Shown: piece after piece, positions 35,130 to 42,845 of the stretch
Position numbering within the stretch: the stretch's first letter is position 1
How the letters are laid out: each line of letters opens with the position of its first letter
From: Eubacterium sp. UBA3279
Lineage (GTDB): Bacteria; Bacillota; Clostridia; Lachnospirales; Lachnospiraceae
Length of the DNA stretch: 51,142 nt
Assembly (NCBI GenBank): GCA_002361775.1
Contig: DETV01000078.1
Span: 1 to 51,142, forward strand
Direction: 5' to 3'
Notes under the pieces: model-generated
The model's database searches: none
The model's input: only the letters and a program-made list of their open reading frames with translations
Told to the model about the DNA's origin: nothing
Position numbers and translations under genes: made by a program

Positions 35130-35158
35130 TCATAACCTCACAGAAGAGTCCATACACT
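35130..35158 (+). promoter_or_regulatory. Candidate sigma-E (sporulation) promoter for the second PBP
   Basis: TCATAAC (35130-35136), a 14-nt spacer and CATACACT (35151-35158). The -10 agrees with the B. subtilis mother-cell sigma-E pattern CATACANT and the -35 with its ATA core; the spacing is also as expected. Start of transcription would be near 35165, in the loop of the terminator stem. B. subtilis spoVD is a sigma-E gene in the same position, next to pbpB. Confidence 0.5.
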
Positions 35159-35185
35159 TTAGGGAAAGCTTCTGTGAGGTTTTTT
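35134..35185 (+). terminator. Terminator whose right arm holds the SD of the next gene
   Basis: AACCTCACAGAAG (35134-35146) and CTTCTGTGAGGTT (35169-35181) form a perfect 13-bp stem with a 22-nt loop; six T (35180-35185) follow and run straight into the ATG at 35186. The only SD for that ATG, GAGG (35176-35179), is in the right arm. Any transcript coming from the first PBP gene would therefore either stop here or carry a masked SD. Confidence 0.8.
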
Positions 35186-36940
35186 ATGGAAAAAAATAGA
35201 ACCTTTCACAAGAAAAAAACGGTGGTGGTATTTGTCTGCTGTGTTTGTCTGTTGATGGGACTGATTGGACGTCTGGTATATCTGATGATATTTTGTTCCG
35301 ATTATTATGCAGAAAAAGCAGATGATCTTCATGAAAGAGAACGGGAAATAAAAGCGGCCAGAGGAAGGATTCTGGATGCAAATGGGGTTGTTTTGGCCGC
35401 CAATAAGACAGTGTGTACCATTTCTGTGATTCACAGTCAGATTGAAGAACCGGAAAAAGTGACAGAAATGTTGGTGAAAGAATTGGGGATAACGAGAGAA
35501 GAAGCGGAAAAAAGAGTGCAAAAGGTTTCTTCTATTGAAAAAGTAAAAACAAATGTGGACAAAGAAACCGGGGATCGAATACGGGAGTATAATCTGGCAG
35601 GGGTGAAAGTGGACGAGGATTTTAAAAGGTATTACCCTTATGGAAATCTGGCGTCCAGAGTATTGGGGTTTACCGGGGGTGATAATCAGGGCATTATAGG
35701 TCTTGAGGTAAAGTATGAGGAAATATTAAAAGGAATCAATGGAAGGATACTTACCACCACAGATGCCAGAGGGATAGAGTTAAATGGAATGGGGGAAGGA
35801 CGGGTGGAACCGGCTGCGGGATATGATCTGTATGTGAGTCTGGACCGGAATATACAGGCTTATGCCCAGCAGGAAGCTGAACGGGTTATGGAACAAAAGG
35901 AGGCAGATGCCGTTTCCATTCTTCTTTTAAACCCGAAAAATGGTGAGATTTATGCCTGTGTCAATGTGCCGGAATTTGACTTGAATCAACCGTTTCAGTT
36001 AAATGATGGTACAGCCAGATCAGAACTTTCCTCAGAAGAATATCAGAAACGTCTGAACAGAATGTGGAGAAATACATGTATCAACGATACATATGAACCC
36101 GGCTCTACTTTTAAAATTATTACTGCATCAGCAGGGCTGGAATCCGGCGCGGTAACAATGGAAGATACCTTTCACTGTCCCGGTTACCGGGTGGTGGAAG
36201 ACCGGAGAATCCGCTGCGCCAGAAGGACGGGACACGGAACAGAAACGTTTGTCCAGGGGATAGAAAATTCCTGTAATCCGGTTTTTATTGATGTGGCCAT
36301 GCGAATGGGAGTGGATAAATATTATGAGTATTTTGAAAAATTTGGACTGATGGAAAAAACGGGAATTGATCTGCCAGGAGAAGCAGGGACAATTATGCAT
36401 AAAAAAGAAAATATCGGAGAAGTGGAACTTGCCACAATGGCATTTGGCCAATCTTTTCAGATTACGCCCATACAGTTGGCAACAACAGCAGCTTCTCTTA
36501 TTAATGGAGGGAGAAGAATTATCCCTCATTTTGGTGTGGAGGTGAGAGACAGGGAAGGGAAGTGGGTGAAAACGTATGAATATGGTCAGGGAGAGCGGAT
36601 TCTTTCTGAAGAAACATCGGAAAAGATGCGCTATGCTTTGGAAATGGTGGTCAAAGAGGGAGGAGGAAAAAATGGTCAGGTGGAAGGATATCGGGTGGGA
36701 GGTAAGACAGCCACTTCCCAGACATTGCCCAGAAGCGCAAATAAATACATTTCTTCCTTTCTGGGTTTTGCTCCGGCAGATGATCCGGTGGTGCTGGGAA
36801 TCTGTATCATATACAATCCCCAGGGAATTTACTATGGGGGAACGATAGCGGCTCCGGTGATACAGAATATATTCGCCAACATTCTTCCCTATATGGGCCT
36901 GGAAAAGACAGAACCAGTGGATGAAACAGTTGATGAATGA
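35186..36940 (+). CDS. Second class B penicillin-binding protein, SpoVD-like
   Basis: A 584-residue class B transpeptidase with an N-terminal membrane helix (about 13-33), the PBP dimer domain starting near RGRILDANGVVLA, and transpeptidase motifs Ser307 in EPGSTFKI and SCN at Ser362. The third box is KTAT at Lys507, where most enzymes have KTGT. No PASTA repeat. ATG at 35186 is preferred to a GTG 12 nt earlier because GAGG is 6 nt before it. Its place after the division PBP, the terminator and the sigma-E-like promoter suggest a spore-cortex or sporulation-specific enzyme like SpoVD; a second vegetative FtsI remains possible. Confidence 0.85.
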   Translation: MEKNRTFHKKKTVVVFVCCVCLLMGLIGRLVYLMIFCSDYYAEKADDLHEREREIKAARGRILDANGVVLAANKTVCTISVIHSQIEEPEKVTEMLVKELGITREEAEKRVQKVSSIEKVKTNVDKETGDRIREYNLAGVKVDEDFKRYYPYGNLASRVLGFTGGDNQGIIGLEVKYEEILKGINGRILTTTDARGIELNGMGEGRVEPAAGYDLYVSLDRNIQAYAQQEAERVMEQKEADAVSILLLNPKNGEIYACVNVPEFDLNQPFQLNDGTARSELSSEEYQKRLNRMWRNTCINDTYEPGSTFKIITASAGLESGAVTMEDTFHCPGYRVVEDRRIRCARRTGHGTETFVQGIENSCNPVFIDVAMRMGVDKYYEYFEKFGLMEKTGIDLPGEAGTIMHKKENIGEVELATMAFGQSFQITPIQLATTAASLINGGRRIIPHFGVEVRDREGKWVKTYEYGQGERILSEETSEKMRYALEMVVKEGGGKNGQVEGYRVGGKTATSQTLPRSANKYISSFLGFAPADDPVVLGICIIYNPQGIYYGGTIAAPVIQNIFANILPYMGLEKTEPVDETVDE

Positions 36941-36958
36941 GGGAAAAAGTATTATACT
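36930..36958 (+). promoter_or_regulatory. Promoter for mraY and the rest of the cluster
   Basis: TTGATG (36930-36935), a 17-nt spacer and TATACT (36953-36958), beginning inside the last codons of the second PBP gene. It would let mraY and later genes be made in growing cells even if the second PBP is sporulation-specific. Confidence 0.65.
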
Positions 36959-37030
36959 TAGAAAGAAAAATAAAATAACTGAACAGAAGAAAAATTATTT
37001 TCGTTCCTGTTTAGAAGTACGAGGTGAACT

Positions 37031-37987
37031 ATGGATTTTAAAATTGTGATTCCAGTGATTATTTCTTTTGTGATCAGCGTGATTCTTGCCCCGGTAATCA
37101 TACCTTTTTTGAGAAAATTAAAGGCGTCTCAGACAGAACGGACCGATGGGGTGAAGTCTCATCTGTCAAAGGCAGGAACTCCTACCATGGGAGGGTTGAT
37201 TTTCCTGATTGCTACCACGATAACTTCTCTGTTGTATGTGGGAAGATATCCCAAGATCATCCCTATTTTATTTCTGACTCTGGGATTTGGTCTGATCGGA
37301 TTTTTGGATGATTATCTGAAAGTGGTATTGAAGCGGTCTGACGGCCTGATGCCTATGCAGAAAATGGCTGGTCAGTTGATTGTAACCGGTATTTTTGCAT
37401 TTTATTTGATTAAGTTTACAGATGTGGATCTGAGTCTGATTGTTCCGTTTTCCGGAGGATATCACTGGGATATCGGCTGGCTGGCGATTCCTCTGCTGTT
37501 TGTAGCCGTGATTGGTACGGTAAACGGAGTAAACTTTACAGATGGTCTGGACGGTCTGGCTTCCAGCGTGACAATTATGGTTGCTACATTTTTTACTGTG
37601 GTTGCCGTAGGAACCGAAAGCGGAATCGAACCGATCACCTGTGCGGTGGTAGGCGCTTTAATGGGATTCTTGCTTTTCAATGTATTCCCGGCAAGAGTTT
37701 TCATGGGGGATACCGGATCGCTGGCTCTGGGAGGCTTTGTGGCCGGAACAGCATATATGCTGCAAATGCCTTTGTTTATTATTATCGTAGGTCTGATTTA
37801 TCTGGTGGAAGTTGCCTCTGTTATCATTCAGGTTACATATTTTAAAAAGACAGGCGGCAAGAGAATATTCAAGATGGCGCCGATTCATCATCATTTTGAA
37901 TTGTGCGGCTGGTCTGAAACCAGAATCGTAGCTGTATTTTCTGTGATTACAGCAATTTTGTGTATGATCGCATTACTGGGACTGTAG
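37031..37987 (+). CDS. mraY: Phospho-MurNAc-pentapeptide transferase MraY
   Basis: Membrane enzyme that makes lipid I from UDP-MurNAc-pentapeptide and undecaprenyl phosphate. It is 318 residues long with about ten helices. Family motifs: FLDDYLKVVLKRSDGLMPMQK, NFTDGLDGLAS with the catalytic aspartates, and the histidine cluster MAPIHHHFELCGWSE. The start is preceded by GAGGTG. It probably heads a transcript from the promoter at 36930. Confidence 0.96.
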   Translation: MDFKIVIPVIISFVISVILAPVIIPFLRKLKASQTERTDGVKSHLSKAGTPTMGGLIFLIATTITSLLYVGRYPKIIPILFLTLGFGLIGFLDDYLKVVLKRSDGLMPMQKMAGQLIVTGIFAFYLIKFTDVDLSLIVPFSGGYHWDIGWLAIPLLFVAVIGTVNGVNFTDGLDGLASSVTIMVATFFTVVAVGTESGIEPITCAVVGALMGFLLFNVFPARVFMGDTGSLALGGFVAGTAYMLQMPLFIIIVGLIYLVEVASVIIQVTYFKKTGGKRIFKMAPIHHHFELCGWSETRIVAVFSVITAILCMIALLGL

Positions 37988-38008
37988 GGAAAGGTTTGGT
38001 AGAGAAAC

Positions 38009-39397
38009 ATGAAATTAGATGGAAAAAATGTATTGGTTTTTGGCTCCGGTATCAGTGGTATCGGAGCTGCTGACCTTTTGAAAAAGGTGGGAGCAAATCC
38101 TGTTATTTATGATGGAAATGAAAATTTGAATCCGGAGGATATACGGGAAAAGCTGCAGGATGGAAACGGGGTTTCTGTGGTTTTGGGAGAATTACCTGCC
38201 CGGCTTATGGAGCAGTTGGATCTGGTGGTATTAAGTCCCGGCGTTCCCACAGATCTTCCGCTGGTGAATCAGTTGAGAGAAAAGGGACTGACGATCTGGG
38301 GAGAAGTGGAACTGGCATATCAGATGGGGAAAGGACGTGTTCTGGCCATAACCGGAACCAATGGAAAAACCACTACCACAGCCATGCTGGGAAAGATCAT
38401 GAGTGATTATCTGGACAGTGTATATGTGGTGGGAAATATAGGCACTCCGTATACTTCAGTGGCTCTTGATATGAAAGAAGATACGGTGACCGTGGCGGAA
38501 ATCAGCAGCTTTCAATTGGAAACCATTCAGGCTTTTCAGCCTCAGGTGAGCGCTATTTTAAATATCACAGAAGATCATCTGAACCGTCATCATACTATGG
38601 AAGAATATATTCGGGTAAAAGAACGGATCACTGAAAATCAGAATGAAGATCAGATTTGTGTGCTGAATTATGAGGATATGACTCTGAGAGAATTTGGAAA
38701 GCAGATTCCGGCAAAGGTGGTATATTTTTCCAGTCTTCAGTCTTTGGAAGAGGGCGTGTATCTGGAGGGAGAGGATATTATCCTTTCCACCGGGGAAGAA
38801 AAAATAAAGATTACCTCCACAGATCGGCTGAAAATTCTGGGACGTCATAATTATGAAAATACTATGGCAGCGGCAGCCATGGCTTATTATGCCGGTGTTC
38901 CGGTGGAAAATATCCGCAGCAGTGTGGAAAGTTTTACGGCTGTGGAACACAGAATCGAGTATGTAACGGAGAAAAACGGAGTTGTTTATTATAATGATTC
39001 CAAAGGAACCAATCCGGATGCGGCGATTAAAGGCATTCAGGCCATGAACCGTCCTACTTTGCTGATTGGGGGCGGATATGATAAAGATTCCACATACGAA
39101 GAATGGATCGAATCCTTTGATGGAAAGGTACGGTATCTGGTGCTGATCGGACAGACCCGTGAGAAGATTCAGGAAACCGCTCACAATTGTGGTTTCAAGA
39201 ATACAATACTGGCAGACAGCCTGGAAGAAGCGGTGAATATCTGTGCCGGTATGGCAAGAAAGGGAGATGCAGTTTTATTATCTCCTGCCTGTGCAAGCTG
39301 GGGACAGTTCGATAATTATGAGCAGAGAGGAAAAATGTTTAAAGAATACGTGTATGCTCTGCCGGAGAATATGGAAGATGAGGATGAAGATGATTGA
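38009..39397 (+). CDS. murD: UDP-MurNAc-L-Ala:D-Glu ligase
   Basis: Cytoplasmic Mur ligase adding D-glutamate, the second stem residue. It is 462 residues long. The N-terminal Rossmann domain starts VLVFGSGISGIGAADLL, the ATP loop is ITGTNGKTTTT near residue 115, and EHRIEYVTEKNGVVYYNDSKGTNPDA is the family block before the C-terminal domain. The C-terminus is acidic (EDEDED). Its stop codon overlaps the start codon of the pseudouridine synthase gene by one base. Confidence 0.96.
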   Translation: MKLDGKNVLVFGSGISGIGAADLLKKVGANPVIYDGNENLNPEDIREKLQDGNGVSVVLGELPARLMEQLDLVVLSPGVPTDLPLVNQLREKGLTIWGEVELAYQMGKGRVLAITGTNGKTTTTAMLGKIMSDYLDSVYVVGNIGTPYTSVALDMKEDTVTVAEISSFQLETIQAFQPQVSAILNITEDHLNRHHTMEEYIRVKERITENQNEDQICVLNYEDMTLREFGKQIPAKVVYFSSLQSLEEGVYLEGEDIILSTGEEKIKITSTDRLKILGRHNYENTMAAAAMAYYAGVPVENIRSSVESFTAVEHRIEYVTEKNGVVYYNDSKGTNPDAAIKGIQAMNRPTLLIGGGYDKDSTYEEWIESFDGKVRYLVLIGQTREKIQETAHNCGFKNTILADSLEEAVNICAGMARKGDAVLLSPACASWGQFDNYEQRGKMFKEYVYALPENMEDEDEDD

Positions 39398-40314
39398 TGA
39401 GCAGATTTTATGAAATCACGGTAACTGAAAAGAGTACTGTGGAAATGGCGCTTCGAAGACAGGGAGGTTTCACAAGAAAACAGATCAGCAGAGCCAAATT
39501 TATGGAAAATGGTATCAAAAAAAATGGTGTCCGTTGTCGGATTTCCGATCAGGTATTAACCGGAGATCGGGTGGAAATTTGTCTGGAAAGCAATGCGAAA
39601 AGCTCAGATCATTTGCAGGATAATTTATTAAAGCCGGAAATCATATACGAAGATCAGGATATTCTTCTGGTAAATAAAGCTGCGGGGGTGGTAACTCACC
39701 CCCGCGGTGTTCATTATGGAGATACCCTTGCCAATGGTGTAGCATCATATTTCAGACAAAAGGGAGAAGAACACAGTATAAGACCGGTGGGAAGACTGGA
39801 TCGGGATACTTCCGGCGTGGTGGTATTTGGAAAAAATCAGGTGGCGGCAGCCCGGCTCCAAAATCAACGGGAAAAAGGGAGATTTGGAAAAATATATCTG
39901 GCCCTGGTGTGTGGAAAAATGGAAACAGATGGGAAAGTTCACCGGGTGGAATTGCCCTTAGCTTCGGACCCTCAGAATCATTTGAAAATGCAGGTGGATT
40001 CCCGGGGGAAATATGCCTGTACGGATTATCAGGTGTTGGATAGCCGGGATGGGATATCGCTGGTGAAACTTACTTTAAAGACGGGGCGTACCCATCAGAT
40101 TCGGGTTCATATGAGCGCGCAGGGGCATCCGCTGGTGGGAGACAGATTATATGGTAAAGCAGAGGAGAAAATAGCAAGAGCTTCGCTTCATGCCTGGGGA
40201 GTATATATGGAACATCCGATCACAGGAGAGAGGTGTACATGGGCAGCGCCTGTTCCAGAGGATATGAAGAATATTTTTCCCTTTGAGGAAGGTTATGGAT
40301 TTTCAGAATATTGA
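39397..40314 (+). CDS. RluA-family pseudouridine synthase with S4 domain
   Basis: A 305-residue RNA-modifying enzyme. The N-terminal S4-like domain (about 10-70) includes GGFTRKQISRAKFMENGI. The catalytic domain has motif I GVVTHPRG, motif II GRLDRDTSGVVVF with the catalytic Asp, and motif III GRTHQIRVHMSAQGHPLVGD. It is of the RluC/RluD/YlyB type; the target uridine cannot be read from sequence. ATG at 39397 shares the last base of the murD stop, so the gene is translationally coupled into the division and cell wall cluster, an unusual place for it. Confidence 0.9.
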   Translation: MSRFYEITVTEKSTVEMALRRQGGFTRKQISRAKFMENGIKKNGVRCRISDQVLTGDRVEICLESNAKSSDHLQDNLLKPEIIYEDQDILLVNKAAGVVTHPRGVHYGDTLANGVASYFRQKGEEHSIRPVGRLDRDTSGVVVFGKNQVAAARLQNQREKGRFGKIYLALVCGKMETDGKVHRVELPLASDPQNHLKMQVDSRGKYACTDYQVLDSRDGISLVKLTLKTGRTHQIRVHMSAQGHPLVGDRLYGKAEEKIARASLHAWGVYMEHPITGERCTWAAPVPEDMKNIFPFEEGYGFSEY

Positions 40315-40371
40315 AAAAATATTTAAAAGAAGGGAATTCAAAAGGAGGTATGAAGAGGGAAAAAATTACAT

Positions 40372-41496
40372 ATGATGAACAAAAGGGGAATGTGGGAGGC
40401 CCGGTTGGATAAGAGAAGAAAGACGAACAGGGTGGACGGAATATTACTGGCTCTGGTATTGTTGCTGCTGATTCTTGGATTGGTACTTTTGTATAGTACC
40501 AGCGCTTATAATGGCAGGGTAAAGTTCCATGATCCGGCATATTACTTTAAAAAACAATTATTTGCCACAGCGCTGGGGCTGATGGCGCTTTATCTGGTAT
40601 CGCAGATGGACTACCATAAGATTGTCAGATTTGCAGTTCCCATTTATCTGACATCATTAGCTTTGTCCACTGCGGTACTTTTTTTCGGACAGGAATACAA
40701 TGGATCCCGGCGGTGGCTGGCTTTAGGACCGTTATCTTTTCAGCCTTCGGAATTTGCAAAAGCTGCGGTGGTGATTTTTCTGGCAAAAATTATTGGTGAT
40801 GAAAAAAAGAAGAAAGACAGTTTCTGGTTTATGGCAAAGACGATGATCTTATTGCTTCCCATTGTGGGGCTGGTAGGAACCAATAATCTGAGTACGGCTA
40901 TTATTATTCTGGGAATCGGCGTGATATTGATTTTTATTTCCAATCCCAGATATCTTCCTTTTGTGTGGGTGGGAGCCGGCGGTCTGGGCTTTGTGGGAAT
41001 TTTTCTCAGTCTGGAAAGTTATCGACTGGAACGGCTGGCTATATGGAGAAATCCGGAAAAATATGAGAAAGGATTTCAGACGATTCAGGGCTTATATGCC
41101 ATTGGAAGCGGAGGGATTTTTGGAAAAGGATTGGGAAGCAGTCTGCAAAAGCTGGGATTTGTTCCGGAAGCACAAAATGATATGATTTTTTCCATTATCT
41201 GTGAAGAAACAGGCCTGCTGGGAGCATCGCTGGTCATTATTGTTTTTGGGCTTTTATTGTGGAGACTGATGGTAAATGCCACTCATGCGCCCGATCTTCA
41301 GGGAGCCTTGATCTGTGGTGGAATAATGGGACATATGGCGCTGCAGGTGATTTTAAATATTGCGGTGGTGACCAACACCATTCCTAATACGGGAATTACT
41401 CTTCCATTTATAAGTTATGGAGGAACCTCAGTTTTGTTTCTTATGGGAGAAATGGGACTGGCTTTGTCGGTAAGTAAATATTGCCGTATACGGTGA
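40372..41496 (+). CDS. ftsW: SEDS peptidoglycan glycosyltransferase FtsW
   Basis: A 374-residue polytopic membrane protein of the RodA/FtsW/SpoVE family, which polymerises lipid II with a partner class B PBP. It has about ten helices. The conserved core blocks are STSAYNG, NGSRRWLALGPLSFQPSEFAK, GNPKYEKGFQTIQGL-like sequence and the C-terminal NTIPNTGITLPFISYGGTS. A perfect AAAGGAGG at 40341-40348 is too far from the ATG at 40372 to serve it; a weaker AGAGGG is 12 nt upstream. Two PBP genes in the cluster could each be its partner. Confidence 0.93.
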   Translation: MMNKRGMWEARLDKRRKTNRVDGILLALVLLLLILGLVLLYSTSAYNGRVKFHDPAYYFKKQLFATALGLMALYLVSQMDYHKIVRFAVPIYLTSLALSTAVLFFGQEYNGSRRWLALGPLSFQPSEFAKAAVVIFLAKIIGDEKKKKDSFWFMAKTMILLLPIVGLVGTNNLSTAIIILGIGVILIFISNPRYLPFVWVGAGGLGFVGIFLSLESYRLERLAIWRNPEKYEKGFQTIQGLYAIGSGGIFGKGLGSSLQKLGFVPEAQNDMIFSIICEETGLLGASLVIIVFGLLLWRLMVNATHAPDLQGALICGGIMGHMALQVILNIAVVTNTIPNTGITLPFISYGGTSVLFLMGEMGLALSVSKYCRIR

Positions 41497-41569
41497 GGAA
41501 GGAAGAAAAGTGTCAAAATAAATTTATTTGCATAGGATATAGCAACAGGGCTTGCAGGAGTAGAAAAGA

Positions 41570-42829
41570 TTGGGTGAAATATGGATTGACGGAGCAGTTC
41601 CTTTGTCTGGTGAGGTTCGGATTCAGGGATCGAAAAATGCGGCATTGCCTATGATGGCTGCCGCACTTTTGCATGAAGGGGTAACAGTACTCCATGGCTG
41701 CCCCCAGATAGCTGATGTGCGGATGATGGAAAGAATATTGAATATACTGGGGGTGGAAACTTGCTGGAAAGAGCATTCTCTTATCCTGGATTGCCGCAGG
41801 GTGACAGGAGTGGAAATCATGGATGACTGTGCCTCCTGTATGCGGTCATCCATCATTCTTCTGGGAAGTATGCTTGCCCGAAAGGGGAAAATGAAAATCA
41901 CCTATCCGGGAGGGTGCGCCATTGGGAAACGCCCGGTAGACCTTCATCTGATGGCTATGGAAAAGATGGGAGCCAGAATAGAAGAAAAAGAGGGATTTTT
42001 ACTGGTGGAACATTCAGGAAGGCTGGAGGGAAAAAACATAGAATTTCCATTTCCCAGTGTGGGAGCAACAGAAAATACTCTTCTGGCCGCTGTTTTGGCA
42101 AGGGGTACTACCCGGTTGATCAATTGTGCCAGAGAGCCGGAAATCACGCATTTGTGTCATTTCCTTCAGGCAATGGGGGCGGAAATCGGTGGGATAGGCA
42201 CAGGAGAATTGTGGGTTCGCGGTGTGAGTACCTTGCGGGACGTGGAATATCAGGTGCCTCCTGACCGGATTGTGGCAGGTACTTTTTTGTATGGGGCGGC
42301 TGCCACCAGAGGAAAAATCATTCTGGATAATGCCCCTGTGGAAGAAATGGAGGCAGTTCTCGAAGTATATGAGAAAATGGGTGGACAATGGGAGTATAAG
42401 GGTGGTAAACTATTGGCGGATGGCAGAAAAGTACATTGTTCTCCCGGGAAAGTGGAAACATCCTGTTATCCAGGATTTCCTACAGATATGCAATCTGTTT
42501 TGCTGGCGGTGCTTTTGACGATTCCGGAAGAAAGCTGTGTCTGGGAAAAAATATTTGAGGACAGATTCAAGGTGGTTTCTCAGTTTAGATCCATGGGAGG
42601 AGATGTGGTTGTGGAGGGGAGAAAAGCCAGAATCCGGGGAGGAAATCCTCTGCGGGGAACCGTGGTGGAAGCGGGAGAATTGAGAGGAGGAGCCGCTCTT
42701 GTGGTGGCAGGATTGGCAGCCAGGGGAATCACAGTTGTCAGAAATTCTCATTTTATCGAGAGGGGATATGAAAATCTGGAACAGATGATTGCAAAGCTGG
42801 GAGGAAAAATCCGGTTTGCAGAAAAATAA
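41570..42829 (+). CDS. murA: UDP-GlcNAc 1-carboxyvinyltransferase
   Basis: First committed step of peptidoglycan synthesis, transferring enolpyruvate from PEP to UDP-GlcNAc. It is 419 residues long with the substrate-binding Lys-Asn in GSKNAALPMMA and the PEP-binding, fosfomycin-sensitive Cys116 in PGGCAIGKRPVDLH. It begins with TTG at 41570, 9 nt after GCAGGAG; the N-terminus after it matches the family, so TTG is real. The position between ftsW and ftsQ is normally taken by murG or murB in Bacillota. Confidence 0.94.
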   Translation: MGEIWIDGAVPLSGEVRIQGSKNAALPMMAAALLHEGVTVLHGCPQIADVRMMERILNILGVETCWKEHSLILDCRRVTGVEIMDDCASCMRSSIILLGSMLARKGKMKITYPGGCAIGKRPVDLHLMAMEKMGARIEEKEGFLLVEHSGRLEGKNIEFPFPSVGATENTLLAAVLARGTTRLINCAREPEITHLCHFLQAMGAEIGGIGTGELWVRGVSTLRDVEYQVPPDRIVAGTFLYGAAATRGKIILDNAPVEEMEAVLEVYEKMGGQWEYKGGKLLADGRKVHCSPGKVETSCYPGFPTDMQSVLLAVLLTIPEESCVWEKIFEDRFKVVSQFRSMGGDVVVEGRKARIRGGNPLRGTVVEAGELRGGAALVVAGLAARGITVVRNSHFIERGYENLEQMIAKLGGKIRFAEK

Positions 42830-42845
42830 GGGAACAGGTGAGCAG

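Noticed and set aside
40341..40412. AAAGGAGG followed by ATG at 40350 as a leader peptide before ftsW
   Set aside because: The SD is only 1 nt from that ATG, which is too close, and the 20-codon frame overlaps ftsW.
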